DNA of 64,000 bases from assembly GCF_946190375.1 (NCBI RefSeq), contig NZ_CAMIAF010000012.1:1-64000 (forward strand). Direction: 5' to 3'. The translations under genes were made by a program, and so were the position numbers. Source of the stretch: Streptococcus mitis. Its GTDB lineage: Bacteria; Bacillota; Bacilli; Lactobacillales; Streptococcaceae. Of the stretch, positions 8,561-15,587 are shown one piece after another. Position 1 is the stretch's first letter. The number at the start of each line of letters is the position of its first letter. The notes under the pieces are model-generated. The model searched no databases. It was not told the origin of the DNA and worked only from the letters and a program-made list of their open reading frames with translations.

Positions 8561-9802
8561 ATGACAAAGAAACCAAGCTATCGCTTTACAGACTATGATG
8601 AACCTTGGTCTGAGAAGAAGTTGGGTGAGTTAGCTGATATAGTACGTGGAGCTAGTCCAAGGCCAATACAGGACTCTAAGTGGTTTGATAAAGAAAGCGA
8701 TGTAGGATGGTTAAGAATTTCAGATGTTACAGAACAAGATGGAAGAATTTATAAACTAGAACAGCGTATTTCTAAGCTAGGACAAGCAAAAACAAGAGTT
8801 TTATTTGAACCTCATCTACTTTTAAGTATTGCGGCTACTGTAGGTAAACCTGTAGTTAACTATGTTAAAACTGGCGTTCATGATGGTTTTTTAATTTTTT
8901 TAGTACCTAGATTTGACCAAGAGTTTCTTTTTCAGTGGTTAGATATGTTTCGACCTCAGTGGCAAAAATATGGCCAACCGGGAAGCCAAGTAAATTTAAA
9001 TTCAGATATAGTGAAAAATCAGGCAATTTCCCTCCCCTCCCTCCCCGAGCAAACTGCCATTGGTTCTTTCTTCCAAGATATTGACCAGCTTATTAGCCTT
9101 CAACAGCGTAAGTTAGAGGTGCTCAAAGAGCAGAAGAAAACCTACCTCAAGCTCCTCTTCCCAGCCAAAGGACAAACCAAACCAGCCCTTCGCTTCGCAG
9201 GATTTGAAGATGAGTGGAAGGAAGTGAAGTTAGGGGAAGTGTTTGATATTGTTACTGATTATGTAGCCAATGGGAGTTTTGAATCTCTAAGAAATAATGT
9301 GAAAACTTATGAAAAAGATAATTTCGCATACATGATTAGATTACAGGATGCCTCAAATAGTTGGAAGGGACCATGGCTTTATACAGATGAGAAAGGTTAC
9401 AATTTTTTATCTAAGAGTAGATTGTTTAAAGATGACATATTGATGTCAAATGTAGGGACAGTTGGGAGATTTTTCCAAGTTCCTGAATTAGATAGACCTA
9501 TGACGTTAGCTCCCAATTCCGTACTCATACGAAGTACTTCAAGTAATAATCAATTTTTATATTTTATGATGCTGACAGCAAATATTCAAGATCAAATTAC
9601 TATGAGAAAGACACCAGGTGTACAAGACAAAATAAATAAGACAGATTTTAAAAAGGTAATTGCAACTCTTCCCTCCCTTCCTGAACAAGAAGCAATCGGT
9701 TCTTTCTTCCAAGACCTAGACAAGGCCATTGCCAAGCAAGAGGAAAAAGTCAACCAGCTCAAAGAAAGTAAACAAACCCTACTCAGAAAAATGTTTATCT
9801 AA
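8561..9802 (+). CDS. hsdS: Type I restriction-modification specificity subunit
   Basis: HsdS recognises the bipartite target DNA for both methylation and restriction. The 413 residues show the usual duplicated plan: a first target-recognition domain (about 20-150), a central conserved helix segment starting LPSLPEQTAIGSFFQ (about 157), a second recognition domain (about 225-365) and a second copy of the segment, LPSLPEQEAIGSFFQ (about 370). The two recognition regions are AT-rich while the conserved helices are not, as expected for swapped domains. GGAGGA precedes the ATG by 6 nt. The target sequence cannot be read from the protein by eye. Its last bases recur as a direct repeat at 9907. Confidence 0.93.
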   Translation: MTKKPSYRFTDYDEPWSEKKLGELADIVRGASPRPIQDSKWFDKESDVGWLRISDVTEQDGRIYKLEQRISKLGQAKTRVLFEPHLLLSIAATVGKPVVNYVKTGVHDGFLIFLVPRFDQEFLFQWLDMFRPQWQKYGQPGSQVNLNSDIVKNQAISLPSLPEQTAIGSFFQDIDQLISLQQRKLEVLKEQKKTYLKLLFPAKGQTKPALRFAGFEDEWKEVKLGEVFDIVTDYVANGSFESLRNNVKTYEKDNFAYMIRLQDASNSWKGPWLYTDEKGYNFLSKSRLFKDDILMSNVGTVGRFFQVPELDRPMTLAPNSVLIRSTSSNNQFLYFMMLTANIQDQITMRKTPGVQDKINKTDFKKVIATLPSLPEQEAIGSFFQDLDKAIAKQEEKVNQLKESKQTLLRKMFI

Positions 9803-9927
9803 GATACCAAGACCGTCAAAAGCCCAGTAAAAATAGGAAACTGGCGCAGTCTTCGATGAAAATCAGACAGTTTATCTTTTTTACCCAGCTTTTAGGTCGT
9901 GTTCAATTATCTAAGATACCAAGACCG
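9795..9927 (+). repeat. Direct repeat of the hsdS 3' end flanking a palindromic element
   Basis: A 21-bp sequence that includes the hsdS stop codon (9795-9815) is repeated exactly at 9907-9927. Between the copies, 9818-9843 and 9868-9893 form an imperfect inverted repeat (19 of 26 positions, by eye). The arrangement suggests a small mobile or recombinational insertion, or the scar of a lost second hsdS copy. Confidence 0.7.
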
Positions 9928-9975
9928 CAAAAAACTGCACTAAACGAATGAAAGTAGAAATTGATAGGAGACCCT

Positions 9976-11577
9976 ATGTCACAAACAGATTTATCAAGAG
10001 AACTCTACCAATCCCTCTGGAATGCCGCGGATATCCTGCGTGGCCAGATGGAAGCCAATGAATACAAGTCCTACCTCTTGGGCTTGATTTTCTACAAGTA
10101 CCTATCCGACAACATCCTCCAAGCTGTCTGTGATAACTTGGACGAGACCTTTGAGTCCTTCCAGCAAGCCCAGTTTCTCTATGAGGAAAACTTTGCGGAT
10201 GCAGATGTCCGTGAAGACCTCATCGAGGTCTTAAATGACGAGCTAGGCTATGTGATTGAGCCTTCTCTGACCTTTACCAAGCTGGTTCAGTCTATTCACG
10301 AAGGAACCTTCCAGCTAGAATCTCTAGCCCAAAGTTTCCGTGATATCGAGCAGGCCAATGAAAAATTTGAAAATCTTTTCGAAGATATTGACCTCTATGC
10401 GAAAAAGCTAGGCAACACCCCACAAAAGCAAAACAAGACCATCTCTGAGGTTATGAAACAGCTCAACGACCTCAATGTCTCTGGTCATGCTGGTGATATC
10501 TTGGGTGATGCTTATGAGTACTTGATTGGCCAGTTTGCCAGTGATTCTGGGAAAAAGGCTGGCGAGTTCTATACACCTCAAGCAGTTTCTCACCTCATGA
10601 CTCAGATTGTCTTTGCAGGGTGGGAGCATCAAAAGGGGATGTCGGTTTATGACCCGACTATGGGTTCTGGTTCTCTCTTGCTCAATGCCAAGCGCTATAG
10701 TAAGGAAGCTTCGACGATTTCTTACTACGGTCAAGAGTTGATTACTTCGACCTTCAACCTTGCGCGCATGAACATGATGCTTCATGGGGTCGCGATTGAG
10801 AATTATCACCTCAGCAACCACGATACTTTAGACGAAGATTGGCCGACTACCGAGCCGACAGACTTTGATGGGGTTTTGATGAACCCACCTTATTCACTGA
10901 AGTGGTCAGCAGATAGTGGCTTCCTGCAAGATCCTCGCTTTTCAAGTTATGGAGTTCTTGCACCTAAGTCAAAAGCAGATTTTGCCTTCCTTCTTCACGG
11001 TTTTTACCACCTCAAGCATAATGGTGTCATGGCCATTGTCCTTCCTCACGGAGTTCTCTTTCGAGGGGCAGCCGAGCAAAAGATTCGCCAGCACCTGCTA
11101 GAAGAAGGCGCTATTGATACAGTTATCGGCTTGCCAGCAAATATCTTCTACAACACCTCTATCCCGACAACTATTATTATCCTTAAAAAGAATCGCACCA
11201 ATAAGGATGTCTTCTTTATCGATGCCTCAAAAGAGTTTGAAAAAGGGAAAAATCAAAACAATATGACCGAAGACCATATTGCCAAGATTTTGGAGACCTA
11301 TCAAAAACGCGGGAATGTCGAGAAGTTTGCCCATCTAGCCAGCTTTGAAGAGATTGTCGAAAATGACTATAACCTCAACATTCCACGCTATGTCGATACC
11401 TTTGAGGAAGAACCCGTAGTTCCCCTAGTCGATCTCGCCGACCAGCTCGCAGAGATTGATAAAGAGATTGGAGAGGTAGAAACCAGACTCGCACACATGC
11501 GCAGCCAACTAGTAGGCACAACACCAGAAGCCCAAGCAGAATTAACCGCCTATCTCGAAAAATTGAAAGAAATTTAG
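9976..11577 (+). CDS. hsdM: Type I restriction-modification DNA methyltransferase subunit
   Basis: HsdM methylates adenine in the site chosen by HsdS. The protein (533 residues) has the N-terminal helical HsdM domain, the SAM-binding motif DPTMGSGSLL (about 226-235), the catalytic NPPY (about 303-306) and a C-terminal helical stretch (EEPVVPLVDLADQLAEIDKEIGEVETRL). An upstream TTG (9961) is in frame, but the ATG at 9976 has an AGGAG site at 6-nt spacing and the usual MSQTDLSRELYQSLW start. It follows hsdS after 173 bp, giving the unusual gene order R-abiH-S-M; no clear separate promoter is seen. Confidence 0.95.
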   Translation: MSQTDLSRELYQSLWNAADILRGQMEANEYKSYLLGLIFYKYLSDNILQAVCDNLDETFESFQQAQFLYEENFADADVREDLIEVLNDELGYVIEPSLTFTKLVQSIHEGTFQLESLAQSFRDIEQANEKFENLFEDIDLYAKKLGNTPQKQNKTISEVMKQLNDLNVSGHAGDILGDAYEYLIGQFASDSGKKAGEFYTPQAVSHLMTQIVFAGWEHQKGMSVYDPTMGSGSLLLNAKRYSKEASTISYYGQELITSTFNLARMNMMLHGVAIENYHLSNHDTLDEDWPTTEPTDFDGVLMNPPYSLKWSADSGFLQDPRFSSYGVLAPKSKADFAFLLHGFYHLKHNGVMAIVLPHGVLFRGAAEQKIRQHLLEEGAIDTVIGLPANIFYNTSIPTTIIILKKNRTNKDVFFIDASKEFEKGKNQNNMTEDHIAKILETYQKRGNVEKFAHLASFEEIVENDYNLNIPRYVDTFEEEPVVPLVDLADQLAEIDKEIGEVETRLAHMRSQLVGTTPEAQAELTAYLEKLKEI

Positions 11578-11597
11578 AGAGTAGGGGAAGAATGAAA

Positions 11598-11628
11598 ACA
11601 TCTCGTATAAATTGTACGAGGTGTTTTT
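11598..11628 (+). terminator. hsdM terminator
   Basis: ACATCTCGTA pairs with TACGAGGTGT (one G-T pair) over a 7-nt loop, followed by TTTTT. Confidence 0.8.
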
Positions 11629-11631
11629 GGA

Positions 11632-11670
11632 TTTCACCTGTATTACACATCATGTATAATACAGGTGAAA
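11632..11670. repeat. 39-bp near-perfect palindrome
   Basis: TTTCACCTGTATTA (11632-11645) and TAATACAGGTGAAA (11657-11670) are perfect 14-bp inverted arms around an 11-bp centre that is itself largely self-complementary. It lies between hsdM and the recombinase remnant. It could be a recombination core site, a dimeric repressor operator or a hairpin. Confidence 0.8.
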
Positions 11671-11687
11671 AATGATGCTATGGGTTA

Positions 11688-11727
11688 AGTAGAGTGCAGT
11701 AGAGTGCAGTAGAATGCAGTAAAGTGC
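11688..11727 (+). repeat. Four tandem 10-bp repeats
   Basis: AGTAGAGTGC occurs at 11688 and 11698, then AGTAGAATGC at 11708 and AGTAAAGTGC at 11718. The 10-bp period is close to one helical turn, as in integrase arm-type sites or iterons. It lies upstream of the recombinase remnant. Confidence 0.8.
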
Positions 11728-11818
11728 TAAAATTACCTGATTCAAATCAGTTTTACAAAAAAAGATTGTAGTACGAGTAGAGTTTGAATTGAAATATAAG
11801 ATAATTAACCAAAAGAAA

Positions 11819-11840
11819 AAAACGCTTGGAACAGCGTTTT
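11819..11840. terminator. Hairpin upstream of the recombinase remnant
   Basis: AAAACGCT pairs with AGCGTTTT around TGGAAC. It could terminate transcription in either direction. Confidence 0.55.
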
Positions 11841-11858
11841 CTTCTGTATTGATTCGTA

Positions 11859-12236
11859 TTGAATGCTTACTTAACTTCTGTATACATAAAGGGGAAGAAT
11901 CAGCAGGGGAGTCCATTGTATCATACAGAAATTTCAATGTTTTTAAGAGGAGGAACTAGTCAGTTTGCAAAGTATAATAAGAAAAGTGGGAAACCCTATA
12001 AGGATATTGACGACCTAGTCGATTTTGGTAGACCTGTTCACATAGTTCCACATATGTTCCGACACAGTTTTGTTTCAGTCATGGCTGATAAGAATGTAAG
12101 CCTAAACGTTATTCGAAAGTTTGTAGGACATTCAGAAGATAGTAGAGAGATAGAAAAAATCTATCTTCATGTCATGCAAAAAGGAAAACATAAGATTGAA
12201 CAAGCCATGATAGATTTAGCTAAAATCATAAAATGA
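11859..12236 (+). pseudogene. Tyrosine recombinase/integrase, C-terminal remnant
   Basis: Only the C-terminal catalytic end of a tyrosine recombinase is present: HMFRHSF (the H-x-x-R motif), then FVGHSE and the tyrosine-containing IYLHV. A full integrase has about 350-400 residues; the open frame here gives 125 with a TTG at its start and no ribosome site, and convincing homology begins only at about SQFAKYNKKSGKPY. The N-terminal arm-binding and core-binding parts are missing. With the palindrome and tandem repeats just upstream, this looks like the decayed end of an integrated element, or a dead relative of the recombinases that shuffle hsdS genes. Confidence 0.75.
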
Positions 12237-12256
12237 GTAATAGTTGTGGTTGTTGA

Positions 12257-12284
12257 TTCAGTTTCATTCAAAAAATGATATGAT
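12257..12284 (+). promoter_or_regulatory. Promoter of the orphan gene at 12315
   Basis: TTCAGT (12257-12262), a 16-bp spacer and an extended -10 TGaTATGAT (hexamer 12279-12284). Confidence 0.5.
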
Positions 12285-12314
12285 AGTGATATAAAGTATC
12301 AATTAGGTGTAGGT

Positions 12315-13598
12315 ATGATAAATAGACAAGCTAAGAAGTTTTTTGATTATTATTTAAAAATAGTTGCAACAGAAGAATATCAATCTGATTATCAAAGACA
12401 TGAGCAGGAAGGATTAGAATTTCATAAAAAGTACATTGAAGAAAAACATCCCGAATGGAGGATACGGACAGACTATTTTGATGAATTCTCAATTGGCGAG
12501 TTTATTATTTTAGATACACTTTCAAATGAGGGTGTTAATAAATTAACGAAGCGTTTATATTCGTTGCCAAAGTCGAAATTTAAAGTGAAAAATTATTATA
12601 AAAAACCTACTATATTTAAAAAATACGACTATGTCCATTTAGAATATTTAAGGCATGGAGTCGGAATTTTTGCTGAAATTGAGATAATTGGAGATAAATT
12701 TTTCAGCAGTATTGAAATAAGTTGGACGACGGTAAATAATTATTATGCTATTTTTCAATATAGATTTCATTTCAAACAAGTATTGACAGAGTCTAATCTT
12801 CAATTATTTATTTCTGATAATATCAAAAACTTGAGTAAAAAAGATTACATTAATTGGTATATTCTGGATGAAGAGGACGATAAGCTTAATTATCTAGCTA
12901 TTGATCAGATGACAAATGAACTTCCTTCTTTGATATGTCAACATTACATAACTACGTTTTTATATAGCGAAAATGGGAAAATGAACAAATTAATTAATCT
13001 AACAGTTGCTTTTCGAAAAGACAAAGTTGATATAGATAAAATATACTTCGGGGATATTAGTTATAGTTTATATAATAAAAAAGGCAATTACTACATTTCA
13101 AATAGTTTTAATGATAGTGATTATGTTCTATACTCAGGAAATAATTTCATTCCTAGATTTAGTATTTTAGGGTCTATATCGCAATATGGGAACGAGCTCT
13201 ATTACTTATTATTTGGAGAGCGAGAGCTTCACATTTTTGAAAGAGATTTTTCGAAATATGTATCAGGAAGAAAGAACATAATGTTTAATAAGAATTTTTT
13301 AAACCTTTTGAAAAAGATACAAAGCCTATCGGAGTCAGAAAACAGGATAGATATTTCTAATTTTAAAAAAGACTTTGAAGATTCTTGGACTATATTTGTA
13401 TCAAATGACGAAGTTCAGCTAGAAAATTTATTTCATAAAAATTTGTTATATTATCGAAATGTAATTAAAGAAAATTATTCCTATTTGAATATGCTTACAG
13501 AGATAAATTACACAAAGACAAATACCATAAGTTCTATCGTTGCTACGATAGTCTCCATCATTGCTACCATTATATCTGTTATTGCACTCCTAAAGTGA
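12315..13598 (+). CDS. Uncharacterised protein with C-terminal membrane helix
   Basis: I do not recognise this 427-residue protein. It is rich in Lys, Ile, Asn and Tyr, very AT-rich in codon use, has no signal peptide, and ends in a single strongly hydrophobic helix (about residues 402-426, SSIVATIVSIIATIISVIALLK) directly at the C-terminus, so most of it should lie in the cytoplasm anchored by its tail. The ribosome site is weak (TTAGGTGTAGGT before ATG). It has its own promoter and a terminator shared with rpmG. Its place beside a restriction locus, an AbiH gene and a recombinase remnant makes a phage-defence cargo gene plausible, but that is inference from context only. Confidence 0.75.
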   Translation: MINRQAKKFFDYYLKIVATEEYQSDYQRHEQEGLEFHKKYIEEKHPEWRIRTDYFDEFSIGEFIILDTLSNEGVNKLTKRLYSLPKSKFKVKNYYKKPTIFKKYDYVHLEYLRHGVGIFAEIEIIGDKFFSSIEISWTTVNNYYAIFQYRFHFKQVLTESNLQLFISDNIKNLSKKDYINWYILDEEDDKLNYLAIDQMTNELPSLICQHYITTFLYSENGKMNKLINLTVAFRKDKVDIDKIYFGDISYSLYNKKGNYYISNSFNDSDYVLYSGNNFIPRFSILGSISQYGNELYYLLFGERELHIFERDFSKYVSGRKNIMFNKNFLNLLKKIQSLSESENRIDISNFKKDFEDSWTIFVSNDEVQLENLFHKNLLYYRNVIKENYSYLNMLTEINYTKTNTISSIVATIVSIIATIISVIALLK

Positions 13599-13640
13599 TA
13601 TAATCAGTTAAAATTCAGTTATTTTGCTAAAATTAAAATA

Positions 13641-13675
13641 AAAAAGCCTTTGAAATGTTGATTTCATAGGCTTTT
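13641..13675. terminator. Bidirectional terminator
   Basis: AAAAGCCTTTGAAAT pairs with ATTTCATAGGCTTTT (one mismatch) around GTTG. It serves the orphan gene on the plus strand and rpmG on the minus strand. Confidence 0.85.
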
Positions 13676-13686
13676 ACTGTGTTAAA

Positions 13687-13836
13687 TTACTTCACTTCTG
13701 TAAACACAACGTGTTTGCGAAGTTTTGGTGAGTATTTCTTCAATTGAAGACGGTCTGGAGTGTTACGTTTGTTTTTAGAAGTAAGGTACAAGCGTTCACC
13801 AGATTCTTTGTGTTCAAGTGTAATATTTACGCGCAT
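13687..13836 (-). CDS. rpmG: 50S ribosomal protein L33
   Basis: A 49-residue protein read on the minus strand ([26 protein letters not shown]...) is ribosomal protein L33, a small protein near the E site of the large subunit. This is the zinc-free form, without the CxxC pairs. A GGAGGGAGAT ribosome site lies in the 15-bp gap after rpmF, so rpmF and rpmG form one operon, the common arrangement in streptococci. It is short, so it is easily missed by length filters. Confidence 0.95.
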
Positions 13837-13851
13837 GGTATCTCCCTCCTA

Positions 13852-14034
13852 TTATTCAGCTGATGCAGCTTTAGCGATTTTACGTCCTTTGTAGTATCCT
13901 TTAAGTGATACACGGTGAGAACGTGAGTAATCCCCAGTAGTTTCGTCAAAGTTTACAGATGGAGCTGTTACTTTGTAGTGTGTACGACGTTTGTTTTTCT
14001 TCGCTTTTGAAGTGCGACGTGCAGGTACTGCCAT
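13852..14034 (-). CDS. rpmF: 50S ribosomal protein L32
   Basis: The 60-residue protein ([21 protein letters not shown], ending [11 protein letters not shown]) is ribosomal protein L32, which sits close to the peptidyl-transferase region of the 50S subunit. The cysteine pairs of zinc-binding L32 variants are absent. It is the first gene of the rpmF-rpmG unit, with an AAAGGAGAAA site before its ATG and a good promoter to its right. Confidence 0.97.
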
Positions 14035-14090
14035 TTTGATTTCTCCTTTAGGTATTTATATTCGATTCAATCTACTGATTTTCATCAACC

Positions 14091-14119
14091 ATACTAGGAT
14101 AACACATTTTTTTTGTAAA
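14091..14119 (-). promoter_or_regulatory. Promoter of rpmF-rpmG
   Basis: On the minus strand TTTACA (14114-14119), a 17-bp spacer and TAGTAT (14091-14096). Confidence 0.65.
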
Positions 14120-14144
14120 GTAAAGTTACTTGACAAAAAAAGAT

Positions 14145-14181
14145 GAAAAAATTCTCCTGTCCGACCCAGCAGACAGGAGAA
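14145..14181 (-). terminator. Terminator of the SPFH/RHH operon
   Basis: A perfect 10-bp stem (TTCTCCTGTC at 14152-14161 against GACAGGAGAA at 14172-14181) with a TTTTTT tail on the minus strand, just after the ribbon-helix-helix gene. Confidence 0.85.
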
Positions 14182-14185
14182 GGTG

Positions 14186-14386
14186 TTAAATATCAATCTC
14201 AAATGGTTCGTCAATGGTTTCTGACACGTATTTTCCGTCTTTCTTCCGTTGCTTGACACATTCTGTGAGGAGATATTCGATTTGCCCATTGACTGAACGA
14301 AAGTCGTCTTCTGCCCATGATGCGAGTGCAGCGTATAACTTTGTTGAGAGTCGAAGGGGGATCTGCTTTTTTTTAGCTTCAGCCAT
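14186..14386 (-). CDS. Small ribbon-helix-helix (Arc-like) DNA-binding protein
   Basis: A 66-residue protein beginning [21 protein letters not shown] and continuing [23 protein letters not shown] short polar strand (IPLRLS) followed by two helices, with [11 protein letters not shown] in the second, is the Arc/MetJ ribbon-helix-helix pattern, dimers of which bind short palindromes. It starts 2 bp after the SPFH gene and ends at the operon terminator, so the two are co-transcribed. Autoregulation through the doubled GATATC sites over the operon promoter is an inference. Confidence 0.75.
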   Translation of the reverse strand: MAEAKKKQIPLRLSTKLYAALASWAEDDFRSVNGQIEYLLTECVKQRKKDGKYVSETIDEPFEIDI

Positions 14387-14388
14387 CT

Positions 14389-15396
14389 TTAGTAAAGACT
14401 TCCTGTGTTGACAATTGGTTGTGCATCATGATTGCCGCAGAGGACGACTAGGAGATTTGAAACCATGGCAGCTTTTCGTTCTTCGTCAAGTTCTACCAAT
14501 TCCCCTTCATTGAGACGTTCTAGTGCCATTTCAACCATACCCACAGCGCCGTCTACAATCATCTTACGGGCATCAATAATGGCAGATGCTTGTTGACGTT
14601 GAAGCATGACAGCAGCAATTTCTGGAGCGTAAGCTAGGTAAGTAATACGTGCTTCAAGGATTTCCAAGCCAGCATCCTCAACACGACTTTGAATTTCCTC
14701 ACGAATACGGTTAGCTACAATTTCACTAGAGCCACGAAGACTACCTTCATCTGCTTGCCCGTCACCTGTAGTATCTACATTAGGAGACACATCGTAAGGA
14801 TAGATGCGGACAATATTACGCAGGGCGCTATCACATTGCAATGAAAGATATTCTTTGTAGTTATCAACATTGAAGACTGCTTTGGCTGTATCGACAACTC
14901 TCCAAGTTACCGCGATACCGATTTCTACAGGATTTCCTAGACAATCATTGATTTTTTGACGGGAATTACTTAAGGTCATAACCTTGAGGGAAATCTGTTT
15001 CTTGCCAATTTCAAGGTTTACATCATTGCCATTTGATGATTTCATCCCTGAAAAAGGAGATTTCGTGCTAACGTCACCACTTTGTCCAAGTCGAGTGTGG
15101 TTTGCAGGGTTAACTGCTACGCTGAAGGGATTGACAAAGTAAAAACCAGGTTCTTTGATGGTACCTGTATAGTTACCAAAAAGAGTCAAAACCAGAGCTT
15201 CCTGAGGTTTGACAACTTTTAAACCAGCATGAGCTAGGACTGCAATTAGGCTTAGTAAAAGTCCGATAATAATTCCAAAAATGTTTTCCGAACCAGCCCC
15301 CATTATAAATATAAAGACACCAAGTACGAGTGTCAACTCAATGAGAATCAATGCGAATACACCATTTGGTTTTGAATTGATGAGTTTTTCAGTCAT
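14389..15396 (-). CDS. SPFH/Band 7 domain membrane protein
   Basis: A 335-residue protein with two N-terminal membrane helices (about residues 12-60) followed by an SPFH/Band 7 domain (from about [31 protein letters not shown]) and a long helical part ([43 protein letters not shown]). Such stomatin-like proteins oligomerise on the membrane and organise membrane microdomains or regulate other membrane proteins. An AGGAGGTCA site precedes the ATG. It heads an operon with the ribbon-helix-helix protein. Confidence 0.88.
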   Translation of the reverse strand: MTEKLINSKPNGVFALILIELTLVLGVFIFIMGAGSENIFGIIIGLLLSLIAVLAHAGLKVVKPQEALVLTLFGNYTGTIKEPGFYFVNPFSVAVNPANHTRLGQSGDVSTKSPFSGMKSSNGNDVNLEIGKKQISLKVMTLSNSRQKINDCLGNPVEIGIAVTWRVVDTAKAVFNVDNYKEYLSLQCDSALRNIVRIYPYDVSPNVDTTGDGQADEGSLRGSSEIVANRIREEIQSRVEDAGLEILEARITYLAYAPEIAAVMLQRQQASAIIDARKMIVDGAVGMVEMALERLNEGELVELDEERKAAMVSNLLVVLCGNHDAQPIVNTGSLY

Positions 15397-15416
15397 AAGA
15401 ATGACCTCCTGTTATT

Positions 15417-15454
15417 TGATATCTAAATGATATCACTTTGTTTTTAAAAGTCAA
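15417..15454 (-). promoter_or_regulatory. Promoter with paired GATATC operator of the SPFH operon
   Basis: On the minus strand TTGACT (15449-15454), a 16-bp spacer and TATCAT (15427-15432). The plus-strand sequence TGATATC occurs at 15417 and again at 15428, one helical turn apart, and the second copy overlaps the -10 box. This spacing suits two dimers of the Arc-like protein encoded in the same operon; binding is inferred. Confidence 0.55.
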
Positions 15455-15523
15455 TAGAAAGTTGAAAAATAATTACTAAAAAGTTTCAGCCCAATAATTA
15501 CTTGTAGGAGGTGAGATTATATT

Positions 15524-15565
15524 GTGCTGAAATACTCTTTTATTCTTATAACTTTTACACTATAA
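15524..15565 (+). CDS. Possible 13-residue hydrophobic peptide with strong ribosome site
   Basis: A near-perfect AGGAGGTGA site (15506-15514) precedes a GTG-initiated 13-codon ORF, MLKYSFILITFTL, whose stop overlaps the TATAAT box (15561-15566) upstream of the PRD regulator. It lies between inverted repeats TTTCAGC (15484-15490) and GCTGAAA (15526-15532). It could be a leader peptide, a signalling peptide or chance; there is no independent evidence of translation. Confidence 0.35.
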   Translation: MLKYSFILITFTL

Positions 15566-15587
15566 TTGTAGTTAGAAAGGAAGAGAA

